Shown: piece by piece, positions 6,041 through 11,945 of the stretch | Position numbering within the stretch: the stretch's first letter is position 1 | Layout: every line of letters begins with the position of its first letter | Assembly (NCBI GenBank): GCA_000433095.1 | Contig: HF991452.1 | Coordinates: forward strand, 13,165 to 25,109 | Direction: 5' to 3' | DNA length: 11,945 nucleotides | Origin: Clostridium sp. CAG:967 | GTDB taxonomy: Bacteria > Cyanobacteriota > Vampirovibrionia > Gastranaerophilales > Gastranaerophilaceae | Notes under the pieces: generated by a model | Told to the model about the DNA's origin: nothing | What the model saw: only the letters and a program-made list of their open reading frames with translations | Databases searched by the model: none | Translations under genes and position numbers: made by a program

Positions 6041-8383
6041 ATGGCTATGAAAGAGTGGATATTTAACAAATACGACGGGAACGAAAAATCCCTCATCAAA
6101 AGACTTTTATTTTCAAGAGGGATTAAGTCAGAAGAAGATATCAAAGAGTTTTTGAACCCCTTAGAGATGAAACTTACTCATCCAAATGTCTTTACAGATA
6201 TGCAAAAATGTGTTCAAAGACTCTCTCAAGCGATTGATAACGGCGAAAAAATTGTTATTCACGGCGACTTTGATGCTGACGGGGTTACATCCACTTCTTT
6301 GCTGTACAGAACCTTCAAATTCTTAGGCGCTGATGTAAATTATTTTATTCCGGACAGAGATAAAGAAGGTCATGGCTTTGACACAAAAGCTCTCGTAAAA
6401 GTTATGACACAGGTTAAGCCAAAAGTCATAATTTCCTGCGACTGCGGCATTTCCGACGTTGATGCGGTGAATTTCTTAAACAGCTTTAAAATTGATGTAA
6501 TAATAACAGACCACCACGAGGCTCCCGAAATCTTACCGAAAGCATACGGGATTATAAACCCGAAAGCTCCTGATGCTCTTGATGAAAGCTTAAGCGCAAA
6601 ACAAATTGAAAGCCTTACATCCCTTGCAGGGGTCGGGGTCACTTTTAAGGTAGCCCAAGGATTGCTTGAAAAATACGGTAAACTTGAATTTGTTTCAGAA
6701 ATTCTGCCTTACGTGGCTGTAGGAACTGTAGCGGACATTGTTCCTCTTATCGGTGAAAACAGATATTACGTTACAAAAGGACTTGAACTTATTTCTAACG
6801 GAAAGCATTACGGATTGTCAAGACTTTTGGACAGTGCAGGATACAAAGGTCAGATTACATCGGAACAAATAGCATTCGGAGTAGCACCGAGAATTAACGC
6901 ATCAGGACGTCTTGATACCGTTGATGCAGCCTTGAAAGTTTTAATCTCCGACAACAAACAAGAAATTGAAATGTCTATCCAGTCCTTAAATGAGTTCAAC
7001 AAAGTTCGTCAGGAACTCTGTCAGAATATTTTTGCCGAAGCTGATGAAATGGTGAAAAAAGAAGGAAATCGAAACAGTGCAATAGTTTTATTTAACAAAG
7101 AATGGCATATTGGAATTATCGGTATTGTTGCATCTATGCTTGTTGAAAAGTATTACAAACCAACATTTTTAATGACGTATTCGGATGAAACAAAACAGTT
7201 CAGATGCTCTGCAAGAAGCGTTGAGGGAATTAATCTTTATGACGTTATCTCTATGAATGCAGAACTTTTAGACGGTTTCGGCGGTCATGCCATGGCTGCA
7301 GGACTTGCTTTCAGCGAACAAAAGTCTTCGTTTGAACAGGTTAAATCAGCTCTTTGCAAAACTGTTAAAGAAATGTCACAGGGTAAGGATTTAAAACCGT
7401 TTATTAATATTGATTTAGAACTTATGCCCGATGATATTGACGTCGATCTGGTAGAACAAATATCTATGCTTGAACCTTTCGGAGCTTGCAATCCAAGCCC
7501 GGTTTTTGCAATTAAAAATCTGAAAATTAAACAAAAACGTCTTATGGGTGAAAACAAAAACCATTTAAGGCTTACATGTCAGGCAGGTACACAGGAATTC
7601 AACTGTATCCGCTGGAAAGCAGGCGATATTTCACTTGTTAACGGCGACACGCTGGATATTGCATTCCACCCGCAAATCAATGAGTATAACGGGGTTACAA
7701 GCGTTCAGCTCATTATTGACGATATCCATTCGGAATACTTAAAAGAGGAAGAAGAAACATCAGTTTCTCTTAAACTCTACGACCACCGTAAAAAAACGGA
7801 TATTTTGCCGCAAGTTAACGATTACGTGAAAAATTCAAAACAAAATATTATGATTTTTGCAGAAAGCAAACCCGTTCTGGATGCTCTAAGACCTTTCAAA
7901 AACCTTTCTGAAAAAACATTCACACGTGACAATCTTCAAAACTGCGATGCTTTAATGTTTTTTGACTATCCTGCGGACAGAGAAACTTTTGAAAAAATAT
8001 TACAGGTTACAAACCCTTCTTCTATTCATTTTATGAATTATGAAATCAAATATTTTGACGAAAAAGAATTTTTGAAAACCGTTTGCGGAATGCTTAAATT
8101 TGCCCACAATAACAACGGAGGAAAAGTTGAACTCCGCCGCTGTGCAAGCTTCTTAGGCAAATCCTACAAGGTATTTGAACTTTTATTCTCAATCTTTGAT
8201 GACATCGGATTAATCAAAATCAAAGAAAGAACAAACGAATATTTTGTAATAGATTATATCGGCGAAACGGATATTTCGCATGTACTGCACTCAACAAAAT
8301 ATTCAATCCTTCTTGATTTGATAGCCGAATGCGAAGATTTTCAAAGAACATTGCTGGAAGATGATGTCTATACACTGATTTAA
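6041..8383 (+). CDS. recJ: Single-stranded-DNA exonuclease RecJ
   Basis: RecJ is a 5'-to-3' single-strand exonuclease acting in RecFOR recombination, mismatch repair and base-excision repair. The DHH-family metal-binding motifs are present: HGDFDADG (74-81), SCDCG (132-136) and DHH (157-159), then the DHHA1 motif GGHAMAAG (414-421). An OB-like segment follows (QEFNCIRWKAGD). At 780 residues it is about 200 longer than E. coli RecJ. The extra C-terminal part (from about residue 590) includes a stretch reminiscent of a winged helix (LRRCASFLGKSYKVFELLFS). Long RecJ forms are known in several phyla, so I do not infer a fusion. The start could be the ATG at 6041 or the third codon at 6047; the -10 box six bases before 6041 favours the former. 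The catalytic residues are intact. Confidence 0.96.
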   Translation: MAMKEWIFNKYDGNEKSLIKRLLFSRGIKSEEDIKEFLNPLEMKLTHPNVFTDMQKCVQRLSQAIDNGEKIVIHGDFDADGVTSTSLLYRTFKFLGADVNYFIPDRDKEGHGFDTKALVKVMTQVKPKVIISCDCGISDVDAVNFLNSFKIDVIITDHHEAPEILPKAYGIINPKAPDALDESLSAKQIESLTSLAGVGVTFKVAQGLLEKYGKLEFVSEILPYVAVGTVADIVPLIGENRYYVTKGLELISNGKHYGLSRLLDSAGYKGQITSEQIAFGVAPRINASGRLDTVDAALKVLISDNKQEIEMSIQSLNEFNKVRQELCQNIFAEADEMVKKEGNRNSAIVLFNKEWHIGIIGIVASMLVEKYYKPTFLMTYSDETKQFRCSARSVEGINLYDVISMNAELLDGFGGHAMAAGLAFSEQKSSFEQVKSALCKTVKEMSQGKDLKPFINIDLELMPDDIDVDLVEQISMLEPFGACNPSPVFAIKNLKIKQKRLMGENKNHLRLTCQAGTQEFNCIRWKAGDISLVNGDTLDIAFHPQINEYNGVTSVQLIIDDIHSEYLKEEEETSVSLKLYDHRKKTDILPQVNDYVKNSKQNIMIFAESKPVLDALRPFKNLSEKTFTRDNLQNCDALMFFDYPADRETFEKILQVTNPSSIHFMNYEIKYFDEKEFLKTVCGMLKFAHNNNGGKVELRRCASFLGKSYKVFELLFSIFDDIGLIKIKERTNEYFVIDYIGETDISHVLHSTKYSILLDLIAECEDFQRTLLEDDVYTLI

Positions 8384-8401
8384 AAGTGTCAGACATATTA
8401 A

Positions 8402-8441
8402 AACTTGTATTTACATTTCGTTACAATTGTTGTTTTTTAAT
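8402..8441 (+). terminator. Weak terminator candidate after recJ
   Basis: TTGTA and TACAA can pair around TTTACATTTCG, with an AAC/GTT extension across a bulge, followed by GTTTTTTAATAAT. The stem is short and AT-rich, so termination efficiency is uncertain. Confidence 0.3.
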
Positions 8442-8463
8442 AATATTTACTTTTTATTTTACA

Positions 8464-8469
8464 TATAAT
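8464..8469 (+). promoter_or_regulatory. -10 box for the 24-residue peptide gene
   Basis: A perfect TATAAT with no good -35 at 16-18 bp. A start near 8476 gives a leader of about 65 bases ending in a strong ribosome site. Upstream, TTACA occurs twice ten bases apart (8411 and 8421), similar to half-sites at the 4615 promoter, but such pentamers are common in this AT-rich DNA. Confidence 0.45.
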
Positions 8470-8541
8470 TTTTACGGGTAGTACCTTGCTCCTTCTGACA
8501 CACGTATTTTACGAAGAAAACGGTCAGAGAAAGGAGGAAAT

Positions 8542-8616
8542 ATGACAAAGCAGCAAATAAAAACTGCTATAACGGTAATTATAGCAGTTCTTAATTTTAT
8601 TTTAGCATTGTTATAG
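8542..8616 (+). CDS. 24-residue hydrophobic small protein, probable single-span membrane peptide
   Basis: A short gene in the gap between recJ and der. AAAGGAGG (8530-8537) is the best ribosome site in the window and lies four bases before the ATG. The product starts MTKQQIK and continues as one uninterrupted hydrophobic helix from residue 8 to 24, the size of a single membrane span with a positive N-terminal side. It has its own -10 box and a terminator 11 bases after the stop. Codons 7-16 form a perfect 11-bp hairpin with a six-base loop, so translation may be sensitive to RNA folding. The style (basic start, short hydrophobic helix, isolated gene) resembles type I toxin peptides and the short peptides annotated 'smalltalk' in Bacteroides; this is resemblance only. 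No antisense RNA promoter is evident. An RNA gene with a chance reading frame is the alternative. Confidence 0.6.
   Translation: MTKQQIKTAITVIIAVLNFILALL
8562..8589 (+). repeat. Perfect 11-bp hairpin inside the small peptide gene
   Basis: AACTGCTATAA (8562-8572), loop CGGTAA, TTATAGCAGTT (8579-8589). It is followed by CTTAATTTTATTTTAG, so it could also act as a weak terminator or pause site within the coding region. Confidence 0.7.
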
Positions 8617-8624
8617 GGTACGAA

Positions 8625-8675
8625 GTGAAGCTCTATGAAAGTGGTATTTTCTTAGGGCTTCCACCTATATTTTTT
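8625..8675 (+). terminator. Terminator after the small peptide gene
   Basis: GAAGCTCTATGAAAG (8627-8641) pairs with TTTTCTTAGGGCTTC (8647-8661) around the loop TGGTA, with one mismatch and two G-U pairs. GTG/CAC at the base can extend it across a bulged C. T70-T75 of CTATATTTTTTATT gives the U-run a few bases further on. It isolates the peptide gene from der. Confidence 0.65.
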
Positions 8676-8723
8676 ATTATAACTTATTTTTTTTTTATTT
8701 CAAGTGTTTTACTTTTTCTATGT

Positions 8724-8729
8724 TATAAT
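8724..8729 (+). promoter_or_regulatory. der -10 box, leaderless geometry
   Basis: A perfect TATAAT lies six bases before the der ATG at 8736, preceded by a T-rich stretch without a clear -35. The start codon falls where transcription would begin. Confidence 0.55.
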
Positions 8730-8735
8730 AGCCTT

Positions 8736-10067
8736 ATGAGAAAACCGATTGTAGCAATTGTAGGGCGCCCGAATGTAGGCAAATCAACCTTTGTAAACCG
8801 TCTTATAGGAACAAGAAATTCTATTGTTGACGATTTGCCGGGGGTAACACGTGACAGAATTTATTTTGATGTAGAATGGCAAAACAAAATTTTTACGGTA
8901 ATCGACACAGGCGGAATTATTCCGGGTGATGAAGATGAAATTATGCTTTCTATCTTTGATCAGGCAAAAATTGCCTGTGAAGAAGCCGACAAAATTATTT
9001 TTATTGTTGACGGCAAAGAAGGTGTTAACCCTGTAGATTACGATATTGCAAATATTTTAAGACAATCGGGAAAACCTGTTTTTCTTGCGGTTAATAAATC
9101 TGATAACCCAGAATCTTTATTAATGGTAAATGATTTTTATTCTCTTGCAATCGGAGAACCTATAGGAATATCTGCTCTGCACGGTTCAGGCGGTGTAGGC
9201 GACCTGTTAGACGTTGTAACAGAAGATTTTTCGAAAGATATTGAACAGGAAGATGACGACACAATTAAAATTGCAATTGTCGGCAGACCAAACGCAGGAA
9301 AGTCATCAATCGTTAATGCTTTGCTAAACGAAAACAGAGTGATTGTTTCTGATGTTTCAGGCACCACACGTGACAGTATTGACAGTTCCATAACTTACAA
9401 AGATAGAGAATTCATTATAGTTGACACTGCAGGCATCAGAAAAAAATCAAAAGTTGACTGGGGTGTGGAAAAATTTGCCGTTGACAGAGCAATCCGTTCA
9501 ATAAGAGATTGCGATGTTGCGCTTCTTGTAATCGATGCAACCCAAGGTATTTCCGATCAGGATAAAAAAATTGCATCTATTATTACAGAAGCAGGAAAAG
9601 GCTTGATTATCGCTATAAACAAATGGGATTTGATTGAAGACAAGCAGTCTAACACTATTAATCAATATAATAAAAAACTCGCTAATGATATTCCTTTTTT
9701 GGAATATGCACCGAAAATTTATATTTCAGCGATTACCAAACAGCGTTTAAATCAAATATTTGTTGAAACAGAAGAAGTTTATTCCCAATGTACAAAACGT
9801 ATATCTACAGGCTTGTTGAACAAGGTTATAAAAGAGGCGTATATGCTTAATCCTCCCGCATCATCAAAAGGCAAACGCCTTAAAATTATGTACGTAACCC
9901 AAACGGGCGTACAGCCTCCTCATATTGTTCTTTTTGCAAACAACTCTGATTTGTTGAAAGACCACTATAAAAGATACATTGAAAACAAACTGCGTGAAGC
10001 TTTCGGATTTTTCGGAACTCCGATAAAAATCTCGGTCCGTGAACGTTCGGAAAAAGACAAGAAATAA
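8736..10067 (+). CDS. der: Ribosome-assembly GTPase Der (EngA)
   Basis: Der is an essential GTPase of 50S subunit assembly with two tandem G domains and a C-terminal KH-like domain. G domain 1 has GRPNVGKST (10-18), DTGG (57-60) and NKSD (120-123). G domain 2 has GRPNAGKSS (183-191), DTAG (230-233) and NKWD (295-298). The KH-like part follows from about residue 350 and ends in a charged tail (RERSEKDKK). At 443 residues it has the normal length. An in-frame GTG at 8625 would add 37 hydrophobic residues, but these would be encoded across a terminator hairpin and a T-rich promoter region, so I reject it. The TATAAT six bases upstream supports 8736. Confidence 0.97.
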   Translation: MRKPIVAIVGRPNVGKSTFVNRLIGTRNSIVDDLPGVTRDRIYFDVEWQNKIFTVIDTGGIIPGDEDEIMLSIFDQAKIACEEADKIIFIVDGKEGVNPVDYDIANILRQSGKPVFLAVNKSDNPESLLMVNDFYSLAIGEPIGISALHGSGGVGDLLDVVTEDFSKDIEQEDDDTIKIAIVGRPNAGKSSIVNALLNENRVIVSDVSGTTRDSIDSSITYKDREFIIVDTAGIRKKSKVDWGVEKFAVDRAIRSIRDCDVALLVIDATQGISDQDKKIASIITEAGKGLIIAINKWDLIEDKQSNTINQYNKKLANDIPFLEYAPKIYISAITKQRLNQIFVETEEVYSQCTKRISTGLLNKVIKEAYMLNPPASSKGKRLKIMYVTQTGVQPPHIVLFANNSDLLKDHYKRYIENKLREAFGFFGTPIKISVRERSEKDKK

Positions 10068-10094
10068 AAAAGAGAGGATGACCTCTCTTTTTTT
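10066..10094. terminator. Bidirectional terminator between der and the convergent unknown gene
   Basis: AGAGAGG (10071-10077), loop ATGA, CCTCTCT (10082-10088), flanked by an A run on the left and a T run on the right. It serves der on the plus strand and the gene at 10127-10489 on the minus strand, and it includes the last bases of the der stop codon. Confidence 0.88.
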
Positions 10095-10126
10095 AATTTT
10101 CAGAACCTTTCATCATGCCGAGAAAT

Positions 10127-10489
10127 CTAAACAAACGCTTCCTCAGATACAAAATTCAACATATCATCAAACATTGTTTGCAGCGGCATTGTAATATCAG
10201 CCAATGTTTCCTGTTGAATTTTAGCCATTTCAGCTTCAAATGATTTCGGAGGTTTAACGGCAACAGTTTCAAGTTTGCCCTGTTCAAGCTGTTGTAACAA
10301 ATCTCTCGAGAAATCTCTGGTATTTCTTAACGATGACAAAATAGCACTATCAATCCTGAATAAATCTGCTGACGACAATTCACTGCCAAGCATTCTCTCC
10401 ATTGCATCAATGTCTGTTATGTCACGCATAATTCCATTGGCAATTGTGTTACAGTCCAAGACCATAACTTGTTCAGTTTTTGAATTCAT
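10127..10489 (-). CDS. Unknown 120-residue acidic helical protein
   Basis: I do not recognise this protein. It is predicted soluble, acidic and almost wholly helical, with no cysteine cluster, signal peptide or membrane segment. Two helical blocks (about 14-75 and 80-118) are separated by VKPPKSF. The C-terminal block contains several phenylalanines and methionines (MFDDMLNFVSEEAF), which could be a protein-binding face. The ATG has GGAGG upstream at ten to eleven bases, a longer spacing than usual. It lies 97 bp downstream of yeiH on the same strand; with no strong terminator between them the two may be co-transcribed, although a TATAAT at 10580-10585 (minus) could give it its own start. It ends at the terminator shared with der. 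Confidence 0.78.
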   Translation of the reverse strand: MNSKTEQVMVLDCNTIANGIMRDITDIDAMERMLGSELSSADLFRIDSAILSSLRNTRDFSRDLLQQLEQGKLETVAVKPPKSFEAEMAKIQQETLADITMPLQTMFDDMLNFVSEEAFV

Positions 10490-10586
10490 TTAAAAATTTA
10501 CCTCCAATTAACTATTTGTTCGTAAATTTAATCTCGGAATGTTTATCCAAAAACTTTAACAAAAAGAATGATTTGTTACATTATAT

Positions 10587-11582
10587 TTACAAAAGATATA
10601 AAGCCTTGTTAACGAGCATTCCTCCGCATACAAGCCATATAAACATCAAGCCGGCAAGCAGTATCGGCTTTAACCCAAGTCCCTTTATCTTTTCAAAATT
10701 TGTTTCTACACCCAGCGCAAACATTGCCATAGTAAGTAAAAATACATCAAATTCAATTAAAAATGATTTTACGGGTAAAGGAACAATGTTTAACGAATTC
10801 AAACCGCATACCGCAACAAAAAGAATTGCAAACAAAGGCATCGGGATTTTTTCGCATTTTGTACCTGATTTTTTGGAAAGATATAACCCTAGCAAAAACA
10901 AATAAGGAACAAGCATCATAACTCTGGTAAGCTTTACAATAACCGCCGTATCCATTGTAACAGGAGAAACAGCACTTCCTGCAGCAACAACCTGAGCGAC
11001 TTCATGAACTGTAGAACCTATATATATCCCGAAAAATTCAGGATTTAAAATCCCAAGCTTAAATAAAAACGGATATAAAAACATTGCAATTGTACCGAAA
11101 AGGACTACCGTAGCAACGGCAAGAGATACTTTATGCGACTTTGCTTTCAATACAGCATCTGTACCTAAAACAGCAGCAGCACCGCAAACAGACGAACCTA
11201 TTGCAGTAAGCATACATAAATCTTTATCAAGCTTAAATACACGTGTTCCAAGATAATACCCGAAAAGGTATGTTGTAGTGAGCATTATAATATCTGCAAA
11301 CAGTCCGTCTAACCCTACGGCAAATATCTGCTGGAATGTTATTCTGAAACCATATAAAATAATTGCAAATCGTAATATCTTTTTTGAAGAAAAAGCAATT
11401 CCGTTACGAAAACTGTCAGGAATAAATTTGTTTAAAATATTACCGATAAGCATACCTATGATGATAGCAAGAGTTAATGAGTTTAAATTTATTGACGTAC
11501 ACAATTCACATTTACAGGTGAAATAGCATGCCAACGCAAACAGGGCGCAAAATATTATTCCGTTAATTATTTTCTTAATCAT
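10587..11582 (-). CDS. yeiH: YeiH/UPF0324 family putative sulfate exporter-type membrane protein
   Basis: A 331-residue integral membrane protein of the Cons_hypoth698 (PF03601) family, often named putative sulfate exporter; the true substrate is not established for most members. It has about nine to ten membrane segments. Family motifs are visible: GSSVCGAAAV (129-138), STVHEVAQVVAAG (190-202), VKLTRV (216-221) and ALGVETN (289-295). The length is normal. Four cysteines cluster near the N-terminus (C19, C23, C25, C28), on or near the first extracytoplasmic loop, which is unusual enough to note. The ATG at 11582 has GGAG at about six bases. It has a near-consensus promoter about 100 bp upstream and a terminator-like hairpin in the leader, so expression may be conditional. 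No sulfur-metabolism gene lies nearby in the window. Confidence 0.9.
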   Translation of the reverse strand: MIKKIINGIIFCALFALACYFTCKCELCTSINLNSLTLAIIIGMLIGNILNKFIPDSFRNGIAFSSKKILRFAIILYGFRITFQQIFAVGLDGLFADIIMLTTTYLFGYYLGTRVFKLDKDLCMLTAIGSSVCGAAAVLGTDAVLKAKSHKVSLAVATVVLFGTIAMFLYPFLFKLGILNPEFFGIYIGSTVHEVAQVVAAGSAVSPVTMDTAVIVKLTRVMMLVPYLFLLGLYLSKKSGTKCEKIPMPLFAILFVAVCGLNSLNIVPLPVKSFLIEFDVFLLTMAMFALGVETNFEKIKGLGLKPILLAGLMFIWLVCGGMLVNKALYLL

Positions 11583-11621
11583 TTTTTCTCCACACTATTG
11601 TATATTCTAAAAATGTTGTAG

Positions 11622-11654
11622 CGAAAAAGAAAGTCTCGTCATTTGACAAGACTT
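11622..11654 (-). terminator. Terminator-like hairpin in the yeiH leader (attenuator candidate)
   Basis: On the minus strand AAGTCTTGTC and GACGAGACTT form a ten-base stem with one G-U pair and an AAAT loop, followed by TCTTTTT. It lies between the yeiH promoter and its start codon. It either attenuates yeiH or ends a transcript coming from the right; the promoter's position favours attenuation. TGTATATT (11599-11606) and AATATACA (11658-11665) can form an outer stem around it. Confidence 0.65.
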
Positions 11655-11663
11655 ATAAATATA

Positions 11664-11676
11664 CATTTACCCCACA
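11664..11676 (+). repeat. Diverged copy of the small-gene 3' motif
   Basis: CATTTACCCCACA, preceded by TTATAAATATA. The 16 bases ATAAATATACATTTAC are identical to those after the first small gene (5291 region), but here no plus-strand gene precedes them. On the minus strand they coincide with the expected yeiH transcription start. Confidence 0.4.
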
Positions 11677-11679
11677 CAT

Positions 11680-11708
11680 GTTATATCATAAAAAAATTTA
11701 ATTGTCAA
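11680..11708 (-). promoter_or_regulatory. yeiH promoter, near consensus
   Basis: On the minus strand perfect TTGACA (11708-11703), a 17-bp spacer and TATAAC (11685-11680). A start near 11672 gives a leader of about 90 bases containing the hairpin at 11622-11654. It is the closest match to the sigma-70 consensus in the window. Confidence 0.75.
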
Positions 11709-11743
11709 TACTTAATAATTATCAATTTTTCTGTCATTTTTGC

Positions 11744-11945
11744 GGTAGAAAATCATGTAGAAAACAGTAGAAAACTCATGAGTTTTCTACAAGATTTTAA
11801 CGGATTAGAAAGTTTTCTACAAAACAGCTGCATTTATTATACAATTTTCTACAAAATTTCCTACAATCAAAACTCAATAATAATAATAGTTTCAGACAGT
11901 TTTCTACAAATATTGACAGCTTATTATTATTATTAAATATATTAT
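11744..11945. other. DnaA-box-like cluster with AT trinucleotide runs: candidate replication origin
   Basis: No gene is evident right of 11708. Five exact TTTTCTACA boxes lie at 11756-11764 (minus), 11783-11791, 11813-11821, 11845-11853 and 11900-11908 (plus). Three one-mismatch copies lie at 11744-11752 and 11766-11774 (minus) and 11857-11865 (plus). The box differs by one base from the TTTTCCACA reported for cyanobacterial DnaA. Trinucleotide runs follow: TAATAATAATAG (11878-11889) and five TTA repeats (11921-11935), resembling DnaA-trio and unwinding elements. The region is very AT-rich and continues past the window. Alternatives are iterons for another protein or a DnaA-titrating locus. 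Confidence 0.55.
11767..11790. repeat. 24-bp perfect palindrome within the box cluster
   Basis: The arm GTAGAAAACTCA is followed immediately by its exact reverse complement, with no spacer. It joins a minus-strand and a plus-strand TTTTCTAC-type box head to head. Confidence 0.85.

Noticed and set aside
8386..8501. GTGTCAGA / TCTGACAC inverted repeat, suggestive of a small mobile element
   Set aside because: Only eight bases match, there is no target duplication, and such a match is expected by chance in this much intergenic sequence.
8625..8735. Upstream GTG start that would give Der a hydrophobic N-terminal extension
   Set aside because: Der starts directly with the G1 region; the extension crosses a terminator hairpin and a TATAAT box placed six bases before the normal ATG.
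10480..10905. Plus-strand frame of 141 codons
   Set aside because: It runs antisense through the intergenic gap and the 3' end of yeiH; its composition looks like the reverse of a membrane protein gene.
11654..11680. Eight-codon minus-strand leader peptide before yeiH
   Set aside because: Its ATG immediately follows the -10 box, upstream of the expected transcription start, so it would not be in the mRNA.
11643..11936. Plus-strand frame of 97 codons at the right edge
   Set aside because: It is built from the repeated TTTTCTACA boxes and AT runs, with no ribosome site; the repeats explain the sequence better.

Overview
The window is about 12 kb of AT-rich bacterial chromosome. It is densely packed with housekeeping genes of replication, repair and translation, separated by small genes I do not recognise. 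No phage, transposon, CRISPR array, tRNA or rRNA is visible. The taxonomic guess is inference: the AT-rich composition, the gene style and a cluster of TTTTCTACA boxes (one base from the cyanobacterial DnaA box TTTTCCACA) fit a gut-type non-photosynthetic relative of Cyanobacteria (Vampirovibrionia/Melainabacteria, e.g. Gastranaerophilales). A marker-gene tree would be needed to settle it.

Layout. (1) 1-944, minus: the N-terminal two thirds of DNA primase DnaG, cut by the window edge. (2) 945-1036: a compact divergent promoter region with an 18-bp dyad between two back-to-back -35 boxes. (3) 1037-2443, plus: an orphan receiver-histidine kinase hybrid, then lepA/EF4 (2486-4288). (4) 4257-4502, minus: an HTH-only LuxR/NarL-type regulator whose 3' end overlaps that of lepA. 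(5) 4521-5961: two unrelated small soluble proteins of unknown function, each enclosed by the same leader motif (TGTGAGTAAA upstream of a GGAG ribosome site), its reverse complement (CATTTACTCACA) after the stop, and a CCGAT-type terminator. (6) 6041-8383: recJ. (7) 8384-8735: a previously easy-to-miss 24-residue membrane peptide gene with its own -10 box, strong ribosome site and terminator. (8) 8736-10067: der, ending in a terminator shared with a convergent unknown gene (10127-10489, minus). (9) 10587-11582, minus: a YeiH/UPF0324 membrane transporter with a near-consensus promoter and a terminator hairpin in its leader. (10) 11744-11945: a cluster of eight TTTTCTACA-type boxes, a 24-bp perfect palindrome and TAA/TTA trinucleotide runs, a candidate replication origin or DnaA-binding region.

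How it fits together. dnaG, the kinase, lepA, recJ and der all have a -10-like hexamer ending only 6-9 bases before the start codon and no ribosome binding site, so they look leaderless. The small unknown genes and yeiH have clear GGAG-type ribosome sites and longer leaders. The two classes probably use different initiation routes. The tandem pair at 4.7-5.9 kb, with matching untranslated regions around unrelated proteins, is the best candidate here for an undescribed regulatory system; the box cluster at the right edge is the best candidate for a chromosomal landmark.
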